Assembly (NCBI GenBank): GCA_903945605.1
Contig: CAJAWH010000086.1
Location: forward strand, 1-50,026
Direction: 5' to 3'
From: an uncultured Methylococcaceae bacterium
Lineage (GTDB): Bacteria > Pseudomonadota > Gammaproteobacteria > Methylococcales > Methylomonadaceae
DNA length: 50,026 bases
This document shows, one piece after another, positions 17,462 through 25,861 of the stretch (position 1 is its first letter; each line of letters starts with the position of its first letter). The notes beneath the pieces are model-generated. The model was not told the origin of the DNA. It saw nothing but the letters and a program-made list of their open reading frames with translations, and made no database searches. The translations under genes and the position numbers were made by a program.

Positions 17462-19396
17462 ATGATCCCTGAATTGGGCCACTTTGCCCTTATCCTTGCC
17501 CTGTGCATGGCCTTAGTGCTGGGTTGCATCCCCATTACAGGGGCATTCCGCAATGTAACCGGCTGGATAGCGGTCGCCAAGCCTGCCGCGCTGGGGCAAT
17601 GGCTGTTCGTCACCCTTGCCTACGGTTGCCTGACTTACAGCAGCCTTGTCCACGACTTTTCGGTGGCCTATATTGCCCGCAATTCCAACACCGCCTTGCC
17701 CACTTTATATTTGGTGTCTGGGGTTTGGGGGGCGCATGAAGGCTCGTTGTTGTTATGGGCTTGGGTGTTGTCCTGTTGGACGGGCTTGGTGGCGTGTTTT
17801 AGTAAAACCATCCCCGCAACCACCGTGGCACGGGTACTGGGTGTTATGGGACTGGTGTCGGTGGGCTTTTTGCTGTTTTTGCTGTTGACCTCCAACCCGT
17901 TCGAGCGGCTATTCCCTGCCCCCTTAGAAGGCCGCGATTTAAATCCGCTATTGCAAGACCCGGGCTTGGCCATCCACCCGCCTATGCTCTATATGGGCTA
18001 TGTCGGCTTTTCAGTGGCCTTTGCCTTTGCTATTGCCGCCTTGCTGGAAGGACGGCTGGATGCCGCTTGGGCGCGATGGTCAAGGCCTTGGACTAATATG
18101 GCGTGGATGTTCTTGACGCTAGGCATTGCCTTGGGGAGTTGGTGGGCGTATTACGAACTGGGCTGGGGCGGCTGGTGGTTTTGGGATCCAGTAGAAAATG
18201 CCTCGTTTATGCCGTGGCTGGTCGGCACCGCCTTGATGCACTCGCTGGCAGCCACCGAAAAACGTGGTGTATTCAAAACGTGGACGGTGCTGCTGGCCAT
18301 TTTCGCTTTTTCGCTAAGCTTGCTCGGTACTTTCTTAGTCCGCTCCGGTGTGTTGACCTCGGTACATGCCTTCGCCAGCGACCCGACCCGTGGCCTGTTT
18401 GTGCTAGTTTTTTTGGGCATTGTGGTCGGTGGCTCTTTAACCTTATACGCCATCCGCGCCCCGCAAGTAAAAAGCAGCGCCAGTTTTGAACTGGTTTCTA
18501 AAGAATCGGTTATCTTGCTAAATAATGTGCTATTGGTGGTCACCGCCTCGAGCATCTTGCTGGGCACGTTATATCCGCTGATTATTGACGCGCTAGGCTT
18601 GGGCAAAATCTCAGTCGGCCCGCCGTATTTCAATGCCATTTTTATCCCGATCATGGCACCGCTCGCCGTAGCTGTCGGCATTGGCGTATTGCTGCGCTGG
18701 AAAAAAGACAGCATTGGCGCATTGGCAATCAGGGTGCGCTGGATTGTCGGCGGTTGTATTGCTGGCGGGCTAGCATTGCCGTTGCTGATGCCGTTTTATT
18801 CTTGGGGGGCGGTGTTGGGCTTGACCTTGGCCTTGTGGACGGTGGCCATTACCGTGCTGGCTTTTGCCGACCGTTTAGGGCAACCAGGGTTTACTTGGCA
18901 GCGCTTGGCCAGTATCCCCTCCGGTTTTTACGGCATGACCTGTGCCCATTTGGGTATTGCCGTGTTTGTCACTGGCATTACCCTGACTTCTGTGTACAGC
19001 GTCGAAAAAGACGTACGCATGGCTCCTAACGAAAAATTGGATATGTCTGGTTATATTTTTGAATTTCATGGTGTAAAAGAAACCGAAGGGGTTAATTATG
19101 TTGCCGAACAAGCTTTTTTGACCGTTAGCCACAACGGTAAACAGATTGCCGAACTGCAACCGCAAAAGCGCGTTTACCGTGTACAAACCATGCCCATGAC
19201 CGAAGCCGCCATTGATGCGGGCTTGTTTAGGGATTTGTTTGTGGCAATCGGCGAACCGCTGGGCGATAACGGCGCATGGAGCTTGCGGATTTATTACAAA
19301 GCATTCATCCGCTGGATTTGGCTGGGGGCGGTGTTTATGGCGGTGGGTGGACTGTGTGCGGCGTGTGATAGGCGGTATCGGGTGGTTAGGATATGA
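17462..19396 (+). CDS. ccmF: Haem lyase subunit CcmF, cytochrome c maturation
   Basis: CcmF is the inner-membrane core of the system I cytochrome c haem lyase, attaching haem to CxxCH motifs on the periplasmic side. The 644-residue product has many membrane helices and the WWD haem-handling motif GWGGWWFWDPVENASFMPW (about residues 228-246). It also shows conserved histidines (WGAHEGSLLLW, LAIHPPMLYMGY, VRSGVLTSVHAF) and a periplasmic C-terminal domain with VYSVEKDVRM. The ATG follows CAAGGA. No other ccm gene is nearby, unlike the usual ccmABCDEFGH operon. The stop overlaps the start of a decayed gene (ATGA). Confidence 0.93.
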   Translation: MIPELGHFALILALCMALVLGCIPITGAFRNVTGWIAVAKPAALGQWLFVTLAYGCLTYSSLVHDFSVAYIARNSNTALPTLYLVSGVWGAHEGSLLLWAWVLSCWTGLVACFSKTIPATTVARVLGVMGLVSVGFLLFLLLTSNPFERLFPAPLEGRDLNPLLQDPGLAIHPPMLYMGYVGFSVAFAFAIAALLEGRLDAAWARWSRPWTNMAWMFLTLGIALGSWWAYYELGWGGWWFWDPVENASFMPWLVGTALMHSLAATEKRGVFKTWTVLLAIFAFSLSLLGTFLVRSGVLTSVHAFASDPTRGLFVLVFLGIVVGGSLTLYAIRAPQVKSSASFELVSKESVILLNNVLLVVTASSILLGTLYPLIIDALGLGKISVGPPYFNAIFIPIMAPLAVAVGIGVLLRWKKDSIGALAIRVRWIVGGCIAGGLALPLLMPFYSWGAVLGLTLALWTVAITVLAFADRLGQPGFTWQRLASIPSGFYGMTCAHLGIAVFVTGITLTSVYSVEKDVRMAPNEKLDMSGYIFEFHGVKETEGVNYVAEQAFLTVSHNGKQIAELQPQKRVYRVQTMPMTEAAIDAGLFRDLFVAIGEPLGDNGAWSLRIYYKAFIRWIWLGAVFMAVGGLCAACDRRYRVVRI

Positions 19397-19671
19397 GCAA
19401 TACAAAAGAATCAAATAGTCACGTTGGATATGATGGCAGCAGTGGTAAGGTGCTTGGCTATCTGGACTCTGGTGGATAAGGCGAAGTCTATCATGCCGAC
19501 TGGCAAGGCAAAGCAAGCAACAAAAAATAGCCAGCTCTGATAGAGCAAAGTTTTGCCCTTAAAAAACAAAGCGAATATTTGCTGGAAACCGCCAAAAAAG
19601 CCGTTGAACTTGCCATAGAACAAGACGAAGCGGCAGCTCAGCGCTCTATATTAGGGATAATGTTTGATTAG
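19393..19671 (+). pseudogene. Decayed small gene with two in-frame stops, coupled to ccmF
   Basis: An ATG overlapping the ccmF stop opens a frame that stays meaningful for 92 codons but is broken by TAA (19477-19479) and TAG (19528-19530). Read through, it gives SGKVLGYLDSGG, then GEVYHADWQGKASNKK, then a helical amphipathic tail (EYLLETAKKAVELAIEQDEA) ending at TAG 19669-19671. The even composition on both sides of the stops, in one frame with no shift, argues for a recently inactivated gene rather than noise. I do not recognise the family. Deliberate stop-codon readthrough is unlikely because two different stops would be needed. Confidence 0.55.
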
Positions 19672-19694
19672 CAGATATTGTGCAGTGTAACCCG

Positions 19695-20228
19695 TTATTT
19701 TAACTGTAACAAACCTAAGGTACGCTCTGGCAATCGTTGTGTTTGCCCGCCCTCCAACTGCAAACGGGCATCCTCATGCACCGCTGCCATAAAGTTAATG
19801 AGCTGCATCTCCAAACGCATTTTTTCGCTAAAATCGTCCGCCTCCCACATTTGGTTGAGCAGTTGCTTGGCATGGTGATGGATGGTGAAGGCCACCGCTT
19901 CCGGCAAATGGGCGTAGCTGTTTTGGATGGAATGCTTCAGTTGGTTGAGCGCCGCCAAGTACTGCTTGTAGTCTTGCAAATCTTGCTGGCATTTGGTTTT
20001 GTACATGGCCAGTTCGGTGGCATTTTTGGTCTTCAGCAGATCAATGTCATGCGCCAATTGTACTGCCTTCTTGGCCAGTTCTGCCGATAAGGCCGCTTCC
20101 GCCAAAATTTGCGCCTGTTTTAACCGCGCTATCTGGTCTTGGTTTTGGCTGCGCCAGTCCAAGTTGATCTCTTTAATGGTATTGACCAGCGTAACGGCAG
20201 AAATAAGCCAAGATTTTATAAGCGTCAT
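19695..20228 (-). CDS. Hypothetical coiled-coil protein, second gene of a two-gene operon
   Basis: The 177-residue product starts MTLIKSWLISAVTLVNTIKE and is mostly helical. A charged, probably coiled-coil centre (about 25-100, rich in Gln, Lys, Leu and Ala) is followed by IHHHAKQLLNQMWEADDFSEKM and a C-terminal tail. No signal peptide, enzyme motif or known family is apparent. The start at 20228 is chosen because its ATG overlaps the TGA of the upstream gene by four bases; four extra upstream codons are possible. The coupling suggests that it works with the membrane protein encoded before it. Confidence 0.7.
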   Translation of the reverse strand: MTLIKSWLISAVTLVNTIKEINLDWRSQNQDQIARLKQAQILAEAALSAELAKKAVQLAHDIDLLKTKNATELAMYKTKCQQDLQDYKQYLAALNQLKHSIQNSYAHLPEAVAFTIHHHAKQLLNQMWEADDFSEKMRLEMQLINFMAAVHEDARLQLEGGQTQRLPERTLGLLQLK

Positions 20229-20767
20229 GGTTGTTCCCACGCATCAAGTGTTTGCTGCAAGCCTAACAGGGCGGGTGCGTCTTGCAAATGGTAATAACGG
20301 CGGCTATCTTGAAGCCATTGCCGGTATACGGCAGGCGGCAATTGCGCTTTGCGTGCCTGCAAATGCCGTCGGGTGGCCTTATACAATAGCTTGACGTGCT
20401 TTTTGTTATCGGTTGCCAGCAGTTTTTTGCGCTGCTGGTCGCTAAAATAAGCAATATAAGCCGCCTTAAAGGGCAATAATTGCTGCAAATAGTGCTGGCG
20501 TTCGGCTACAAACAATACTTTTCGCATCATCCGCTGTGGCCGGGCGAAATAATCCCTGAACGATGCCCACATCCTTTTGCCAATCACTGCGGAACCACCC
20601 GCTAAAATAAGGGTGAAGCCCGCCAACAACAACAGTACGCCCAAGCGTGCCAACTCATCCGGCAACCAGGCAATCCCCAGCCCTAACAGCCAGTCGGCGG
20701 ACAACAGCACGGCTAACGCAAGGGTCAGCAAAAATAGGGCAATTTTGATAAGCACGGGTAAAGGCAA
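20225..20767 (-). CDS. Hypothetical membrane protein with a basic cytosolic domain
   Basis: The 180-residue product has two membrane helices at the N terminus (about 5-25, IKIALFLLTLALAVLLSADWL, and 42-62, GVLLLLAGFTLILAGGSAVIG). A strongly basic cytosolic part follows (about 65-180) with many Tyr, Arg, Lys and Gln (QLLPFKAAYIAYFSDQQRKKL, YKATRRHLQARKAQL). No family is recognised. It is the first gene of an operon with a coiled-coil protein and is divergent from rapA, with 179 bases between them. The basic region could contact nucleic acid or lipid head groups, but that is a guess. Confidence 0.7.
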   Translation of the reverse strand: MPLPVLIKIALFLLTLALAVLLSADWLLGLGIAWLPDELARLGVLLLLAGFTLILAGGSAVIGKRMWASFRDYFARPQRMMRKVLFVAERQHYLQQLLPFKAAYIAYFSDQQRKKLLATDNKKHVKLLYKATRRHLQARKAQLPPAVYRQWLQDSRRYYHLQDAPALLGLQQTLDAWEQP

Positions 20768-20946
20768 GCCGGTAGGTTTGTTGATAGAGCCAGTTTACAA
20801 CAAACGCCCCGCTATTTTCCCATCGGTGCCGCAATATTTGCCCTGCGCCCACAGCCACGCCCCACCAATTAATGCCAAAACATAAGCCGCCAAACGCTAT
20901 AATACGCGGTGTTGATGTTAAGTGATCTTTTGTGGCGAATCAGTAA

Positions 20947-23811
20947 ATGGAAAATTTTATCCCCGGCCAACGCTGGATTAGTAATACCGAATCGGAGCTA
21001 GGATTAGGGCTAGTCCTGGATGTCAGTTTCAACCGTGTCACCGTGCTGTATTTGGCAAGCGGTGAGCGGCGTATTTATGCCCGCGACAACGCGCCATTGA
21101 CACGGGTGGTATTTTCGGTGGGTGACACCGTTGAATCCATGGACGAAGAACCGATAACCATTACCCGTGTCATTGAAAATGAAGGCTTATTGGTTTACGT
21201 CGGGCATAATGCGGACGGCGGGCAAGTGCAATTAGAAGAAGTTGAGCTAAACCACCATATCCAATTCAACAAGCCGCAAGACCGGCTGTTATTGGGTCAG
21301 ATCGACCCGCCCGCTTGGTTTACCCTAAGATACCAAACTTGGCTAAACGTGCAGCGGCATCAGCAATCGCCCGTCAAAGGCTTGCTGGGTGCACGCACCT
21401 CGTTGATTCCGCACCAGTTGTTTATTGCCCACGAATGTGCCAACCGCGCCGCGCCAAGGATTATGTTGGCAGATGAGGTGGGCTTGGGCAAAACCATTGA
21501 AGCGGGTCTTATTTTACATCACCGCTTGACCAATGGCTTAGCCAAGCGGGTATTGATTGTTGTGCCGGAAAGCTTGCTGCACCAATGGCTGGTGGAAATG
21601 CTCAGGCGTTTTAACTTGCGTTTCAGTGTGTTTGACGAGGCCAGATGCTTAAGTGAATTAGGCGAAGATGGCTTTGACGAAAACGGCTTGGGTGATTTGA
21701 ATGGCCCGGCAGAACCCCGCCATGAAACCGATACACCCTTCATTAACGAGCAGTTAGTGCTGTGTAGCCAGCAGTTTTTTGCCCAGCACCCTATCCGGCA
21801 AAAACAGGCATTAAAGGCTGCTTGGGATATGGTAGTGGTTGATGAGGCCCACCACTTGGCGTGGAGTGAGCAAGCACCTAGCCCAGAATACCTGTTTATA
21901 GAACGCTTGGCCCAGCAAACGCCTAGCCTTATTTTATTGACCGCGACCCCCGAACAACTCGGCAAAGCGAGCCATTTTGCCCGATTGCGTTTGCTCGATC
22001 CAGACCGTTTTTACAGTTTTGCTGCATTTTTAGAGGAAGAGCGGCAGTTTGAGCCGGTGGCTGAGGTCGCTAAACTGTTGTTAGCCGATGAGCCATTAGA
22101 TGAAAATGCCAAGGCATTATTGGCACATTTGCTTAAGGACGATAATGTCGGCACGTTGATCAAGCAATTGGACAATCCAGAAAAAGCTGCTGATGTGCGG
22201 GAAAATCTGATAAAAATCTTGCTCGACCACCACGGCACGGGACGGATTTTGTTCAGGAACTCACGGCAAACCGTACAAGGTTTTCCCGAACGCGAGCGTT
22301 TTGGCTATGCCTTGGCAGCACTCGATGCTGATACCGATGTTACTGCCGCTGGCTTGCTGAAAGACCCCCGCTATGGTTGGCTGGTGGATAAGGTCAAGCA
22401 ATTGGCAGGCCAAAAAGCGTTGCTTATCTGTAAAGAAGCACACACCGCCATTAGCTTGGAACAAACCTTAAAAAACCGCGCGGGGATAGCCTCGGCAGTT
22501 TTCCATGAAGGCATGACCATTATTGAACGCGACCGTGCCGCTGCTTATTTTGCCGATCCGGATAGTGCTGCACGGTTGTTGATTTGTTCAGAAATTGGCA
22601 GTGAAGGCCGTAACTTCCAATTTGTGCATCAGTTGGTGTTATGGGACTTGCCCCATAATCCCGATTTGTTGCAGCAGCGCATAGGCCGTCTTGACCGTAT
22701 AGGCCAAAAGCACGTCATCCAAATCCACATTCCGTATTTGGAAAATTCGCCAGAAGCGTTGCTGTACCGATGGTATGACGAAGGCATGGATGCTTTCCGT
22801 CATAATTGCTCGGCAGCCCAGCAAGTGGCTGATGCCGTGCAGGATGAACTGGTTGCCCTGTTGTCAGTCCCTGACCACGCGGTAATCAGCACAGAAATAA
22901 ATGTGTTTATAGAAAAAACAGCCTGTTTGGCGGCAACATTGGCAAACCAATTGCATCATGGCCGCGATCAGTTGTTGGAATTGAACTCGTGCCGCAAAGC
23001 ATTGGCGGCTGAGCTGATTAGCCAAGTCAATGCTTATGAAAACGCCGCCACGCTTTGGCCGTATATGGAAGACCTGTTCGAGTGCTATGGAGTGGAAACC
23101 GAATTCCATTCAGCGGACAGCTATATCATCCGCCCCGGCGACCAAATGCGTGTGGCCCATTTTCCCGATTTGCCGGAAGACGGTATGACTGTCACGGTAA
23201 ATCGCAGCAACGCGCTGGCACGGGAAGAACTGAAGTTTTTGACCTGGGAGCACCCCATGGTGCAATCCGCTATGGAGTTGGTGTTGACCAGCGAGACCGG
23301 CAACGCAGTGATGAGTGTCATCCGCCATCCCGCCCTACGGGCTGGGCAGTTTTTGTTGGAATATTTGTTTGTGGTGGAATGCAGCGCCCCTGCTGAATTG
23401 CAAATCGGCCGATTTTTACCGCCCACCCCGATACGCATCGTAATTGACCAAAACCTGAAGGACGTAACCGACGCGTTTGCCCACAGTGATCTGGTGGAAA
23501 CCGGCACCCATTTTGACAAACAACAAGTGGTGGCTTTTTTGAACAGTAAGCGGGCGCATCTTGCCAAGCTATTGGCAAGTGCTGAAGATAAAGCCAAAAC
23601 AGTCATGCAAACTATTTTGGAAAACGCCACCCAAACCTTGTTGGCATCCCTCGGTGCTGAGATCAAACGCTTGGTGCGGCTGAAAAATGTCAATCCCAGC
23701 ATTAAAACCGAAGAAATAGAGCAACTCAAAGATATGACCCTGCTCGCCCATGAGAACATTCAAGCGGCGCAATTGCGTTTGGATGCGGTCAGGTTTGTCA
23801 TTGCCAGCTAG
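20947..23811 (+). CDS. rapA: RNA polymerase-associated helicase-like protein RapA
   Basis: RapA is an SNF2-family ATPase that binds RNA polymerase and helps recycle it after termination. The 954-residue length is close to that of E. coli RapA. The N terminus has the RapA-type double Tudor-like region (about 1-110, beginning ENFIPGQRWISNTESELGLG). The ATPase core has Walker A ADEVGLGKT (175-183), DEAH (299-302), LTATPEQLG and, in the second lobe, QQRIGRLDRIGQ. The long C-terminal part (about 600-954) matches RapA-specific domains. A TATAAT box lies at 20898-20903 without a good -35 partner. Confidence 0.95.
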   Translation: MENFIPGQRWISNTESELGLGLVLDVSFNRVTVLYLASGERRIYARDNAPLTRVVFSVGDTVESMDEEPITITRVIENEGLLVYVGHNADGGQVQLEEVELNHHIQFNKPQDRLLLGQIDPPAWFTLRYQTWLNVQRHQQSPVKGLLGARTSLIPHQLFIAHECANRAAPRIMLADEVGLGKTIEAGLILHHRLTNGLAKRVLIVVPESLLHQWLVEMLRRFNLRFSVFDEARCLSELGEDGFDENGLGDLNGPAEPRHETDTPFINEQLVLCSQQFFAQHPIRQKQALKAAWDMVVVDEAHHLAWSEQAPSPEYLFIERLAQQTPSLILLTATPEQLGKASHFARLRLLDPDRFYSFAAFLEEERQFEPVAEVAKLLLADEPLDENAKALLAHLLKDDNVGTLIKQLDNPEKAADVRENLIKILLDHHGTGRILFRNSRQTVQGFPERERFGYALAALDADTDVTAAGLLKDPRYGWLVDKVKQLAGQKALLICKEAHTAISLEQTLKNRAGIASAVFHEGMTIIERDRAAAYFADPDSAARLLICSEIGSEGRNFQFVHQLVLWDLPHNPDLLQQRIGRLDRIGQKHVIQIHIPYLENSPEALLYRWYDEGMDAFRHNCSAAQQVADAVQDELVALLSVPDHAVISTEINVFIEKTACLAATLANQLHHGRDQLLELNSCRKALAAELISQVNAYENAATLWPYMEDLFECYGVETEFHSADSYIIRPGDQMRVAHFPDLPEDGMTVTVNRSNALAREELKFLTWEHPMVQSAMELVLTSETGNAVMSVIRHPALRAGQFLLEYLFVVECSAPAELQIGRFLPPTPIRIVIDQNLKDVTDAFAHSDLVETGTHFDKQQVVAFLNSKRAHLAKLLASAEDKAKTVMQTILENATQTLLASLGAEIKRLVRLKNVNPSIKTEEIEQLKDMTLLAHENIQAAQLRLDAVRFVIAS

Positions 23812-23882
23812 TGCAATGGCCTTTTTGACCGACATGGACACCAGCAAGCACTTTAACCGATCATTGACCCCCAATAGATTTT

Positions 23883-24713
23883 ATGATTGCCATAGGCAAA
23901 ATTAACACCCTGACCCTTGTCAAACAGCAAGGCGCAGACTTTTATTTGGATGACGGCACTTCCGGGAAAATATTGCTGGCCGACAAAAAGCCGCCTGCCG
24001 GTTGCCAACTGGGCGACACACTGGACGTTTTTGTGTATGTCGATAGCGACGGTCATTTGACCGCCACCACTCAAGCTGCCAAAGCCCAAGTGGATGAAAT
24101 AGCCTGGTTAAAAGTGGTGGCACTTAATTATGTCGGGGCATTTCTCGACTGGGGCTTGCCCAAGGATTTATTGCTGCCGTTTAGCGAACAGCATCATGAA
24201 ATGGAAGTGGGCCGGTATTATTTGGTCAAACTGTTTTTAGACGAACAAGGCCGCATTGCCGCCACCACCAAAATAGACAAGCACTTGCTTGATGAATCGG
24301 TCTATTTCAAAGAAGGCCAAAAGGTTTCACTGATAATTGCCGACAAAACCGACTTGGGTGTCAAGGCCATTGTCAACCATACCCATTGGGGCATGTTATT
24401 CCAAAATGAGCTGTTCCAACCGGTGCGGAAAGGCCAAAAATTAGATGGTTATATCAAGCATATCCGTGAAGACTTAAAAATTGACTTAAGCCTGTACGAG
24501 CCGGGCTATGGCAAAGTGGAAGCTTTAACCGACATTATCTTGGCGCGGTTGCAAGCCAAGGGCGGCACATTGCCGCTTAGCGACAAAAGCCCCGCAGAAG
24601 CCATTTATGCCGAATTTGGGGTGAGTAAAAAAGTCTTCAAACAGGCTATTGGTGCGCTTTATAAGCAACAGTTGATTAGCTTGGATAAGTTTGATGGTAT
24701 TAAGCTGGTCTGA
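23883..24713 (+). CDS. S1-type RNA-binding protein, CvfB/YitL family
   Basis: The 276-residue protein fits the CvfB layout: three S1-like OB folds followed by a winged-helix domain. Visible pieces are GKINTLTLVKQQGADFYLDDG (first S1), VVALNYVGAFLDWGLPKDLLLPFSEQ (second S1, the most typical stretch), DGYIKHIREDLKIDLSLYEPGYGK (third S1) and the winged helix SPAEAIYAEFGVSKKVFKQAIGAL. CvfB proteins bind RNA and influence virulence or translation in Staphylococcus; the role in proteobacteria is not settled. It follows rapA after 71 bases in the same direction and ends eight bases from the convergent methyltransferase gene. Confidence 0.88.
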   Translation: MIAIGKINTLTLVKQQGADFYLDDGTSGKILLADKKPPAGCQLGDTLDVFVYVDSDGHLTATTQAAKAQVDEIAWLKVVALNYVGAFLDWGLPKDLLLPFSEQHHEMEVGRYYLVKLFLDEQGRIAATTKIDKHLLDESVYFKEGQKVSLIIADKTDLGVKAIVNHTHWGMLFQNELFQPVRKGQKLDGYIKHIREDLKIDLSLYEPGYGKVEALTDIILARLQAKGGTLPLSDKSPAEAIYAEFGVSKKVFKQAIGALYKQQLISLDKFDGIKLV

Positions 24714-24721
24714 GTGCAAGG

Positions 24722-25861
24722 CTAGTGGCATTGCTTGCTGGTACTTATACATTCATTGGATAGCAGCTGGGTTTTGATGGCTTTGGCGATTTCCTGAATC
24801 ATCGGCACACAAACAGAATTGCCGACTTGCCTGTAAAGTTCGGTGCTATTGCCCTTTATCTTAAATTCATCAGGGAAGCCCATGATTTTATAACATTCTT
24901 TAATGGTGAGCTTCCTGACCTCGCCTTGGTGGTAAATCCAAAACCTTCCCGATGTTTCCTGTGACGGCAAAGCAGGATGCAGCCCTTCGGTGGAATAAAT
25001 CCTATTGGGTTGCTTATGGACGCGTGACAAGTTTTCCGTGCCAGGTCGCACCCCTGCTTTTCTAATGGATTTGTTACGGTAGCCAATAAAAATCAGGCCG
25101 CTGTCTTGCACCTTATAATCGGTCAGCAAGGTGTACGGTTCATTAAGAAACTCAAACTCGGCATCTTTTTCCAGAAAAGCCTTTAGCGTCGGTTTGGGCT
25201 GGGTTTGTAATTGCGAAAAATCAAATTTTTTCGACGGATGACCAATAATAATGATCCGTTCCCGATTTTGTGGCACACCAAAGTCAGAGGCGTTCAACAC
25301 TTTTGCGGACACCACATACCCCAAGTGTTCCAAGTCCCGAGTGATGGTTTTTAATGTGTTGCCATTGTCATGATGCAGCAAATGTTTGACGTTTTCCAGA
25401 AACACCACTTTGGGTTTTCTTAAGTCAATAATTTGGAAAACATTGTAAATCAGCGTGCCTCGGGTATCTTCAAAGCCCTTCATTTTTCCGGAAATGCTGA
25501 ACGGCTGGCAGGGAAATCCAGCAGTCAACACATCGTGTTCAGGCACTAAATTTAAATCCAAAGTGGTGATGTCACCCTGCGGCTGATCGCCAAAATTTAG
25601 TTGGTAGGCTTTCTGGGCATGGGGATTTATCTCGCAAGTGAACACGCATTGACCATTAATGGCTTGCAGCGGAATTCTGAAGCCACCAATCCCGGCAAAT
25701 AAATCAATGAATGAAAACTCCGGTTTTATTGGTGCTGGGAAAGGGACGCAAAATTCCGTCAGCAGGGAAAACTGTTGCGGACTACCGCCTTCAACGGGCC
25801 TAATTTCTCTAAGCATCAATAGTGACTGGGCTGCTGTCAACCAATCAGTCCGCTTGCCCAT
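24722..25861 (-). CDS. DNA (cytosine-5) methyltransferase without an adjacent restriction enzyme
   Basis: The 379-residue protein transfers a methyl group from S-adenosylmethionine to C5 of cytosine in DNA. The conserved motifs are in order: I (FIDLFAGIGGFRIPL, about 51-65), IV with catalytic Cys118 (GFPCQPFSISG), VI (FLENVKHLL), VIII (QNRERIIIIG), IX (RKLTIKECYKIMGFPDEF) and X (QVGNSVCVPMI). The target-recognition region between VIII and IX is about 100 residues long, so the enzyme has a single specificity that cannot be read here. The ATG overlaps the end of the nnrS-like gene by 17 bases, placing it in that operon; an alternative ATG lies 15 codons downstream. No endonuclease or Vsr gene is beside it. 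Confidence 0.92.
   Translation of the reverse strand: MGKRTDWLTAAQSLLMLREIRPVEGGSPQQFSLLTEFCVPFPAPIKPEFSFIDLFAGIGGFRIPLQAINGQCVFTCEINPHAQKAYQLNFGDQPQGDITTLDLNLVPEHDVLTAGFPCQPFSISGKMKGFEDTRGTLIYNVFQIIDLRKPKVVFLENVKHLLHHDNGNTLKTITRDLEHLGYVVSAKVLNASDFGVPQNRERIIIIGHPSKKFDFSQLQTQPKPTLKAFLEKDAEFEFLNEPYTLLTDYKVQDSGLIFIGYRNKSIRKAGVRPGTENLSRVHKQPNRIYSTEGLHPALPSQETSGRFWIYHQGEVRKLTIKECYKIMGFPDEFKIKGNSTELYRQVGNSVCVPMIQEIAKAIKTQLLSNECISTSKQCH

Noticed and set aside
19477-19530. Stop-codon readthrough or pyrrolysine at the TAG of the decayed gene behind ccmF
   Set aside because: A TAA in the same frame would also need recoding, and no recoding signal is visible.
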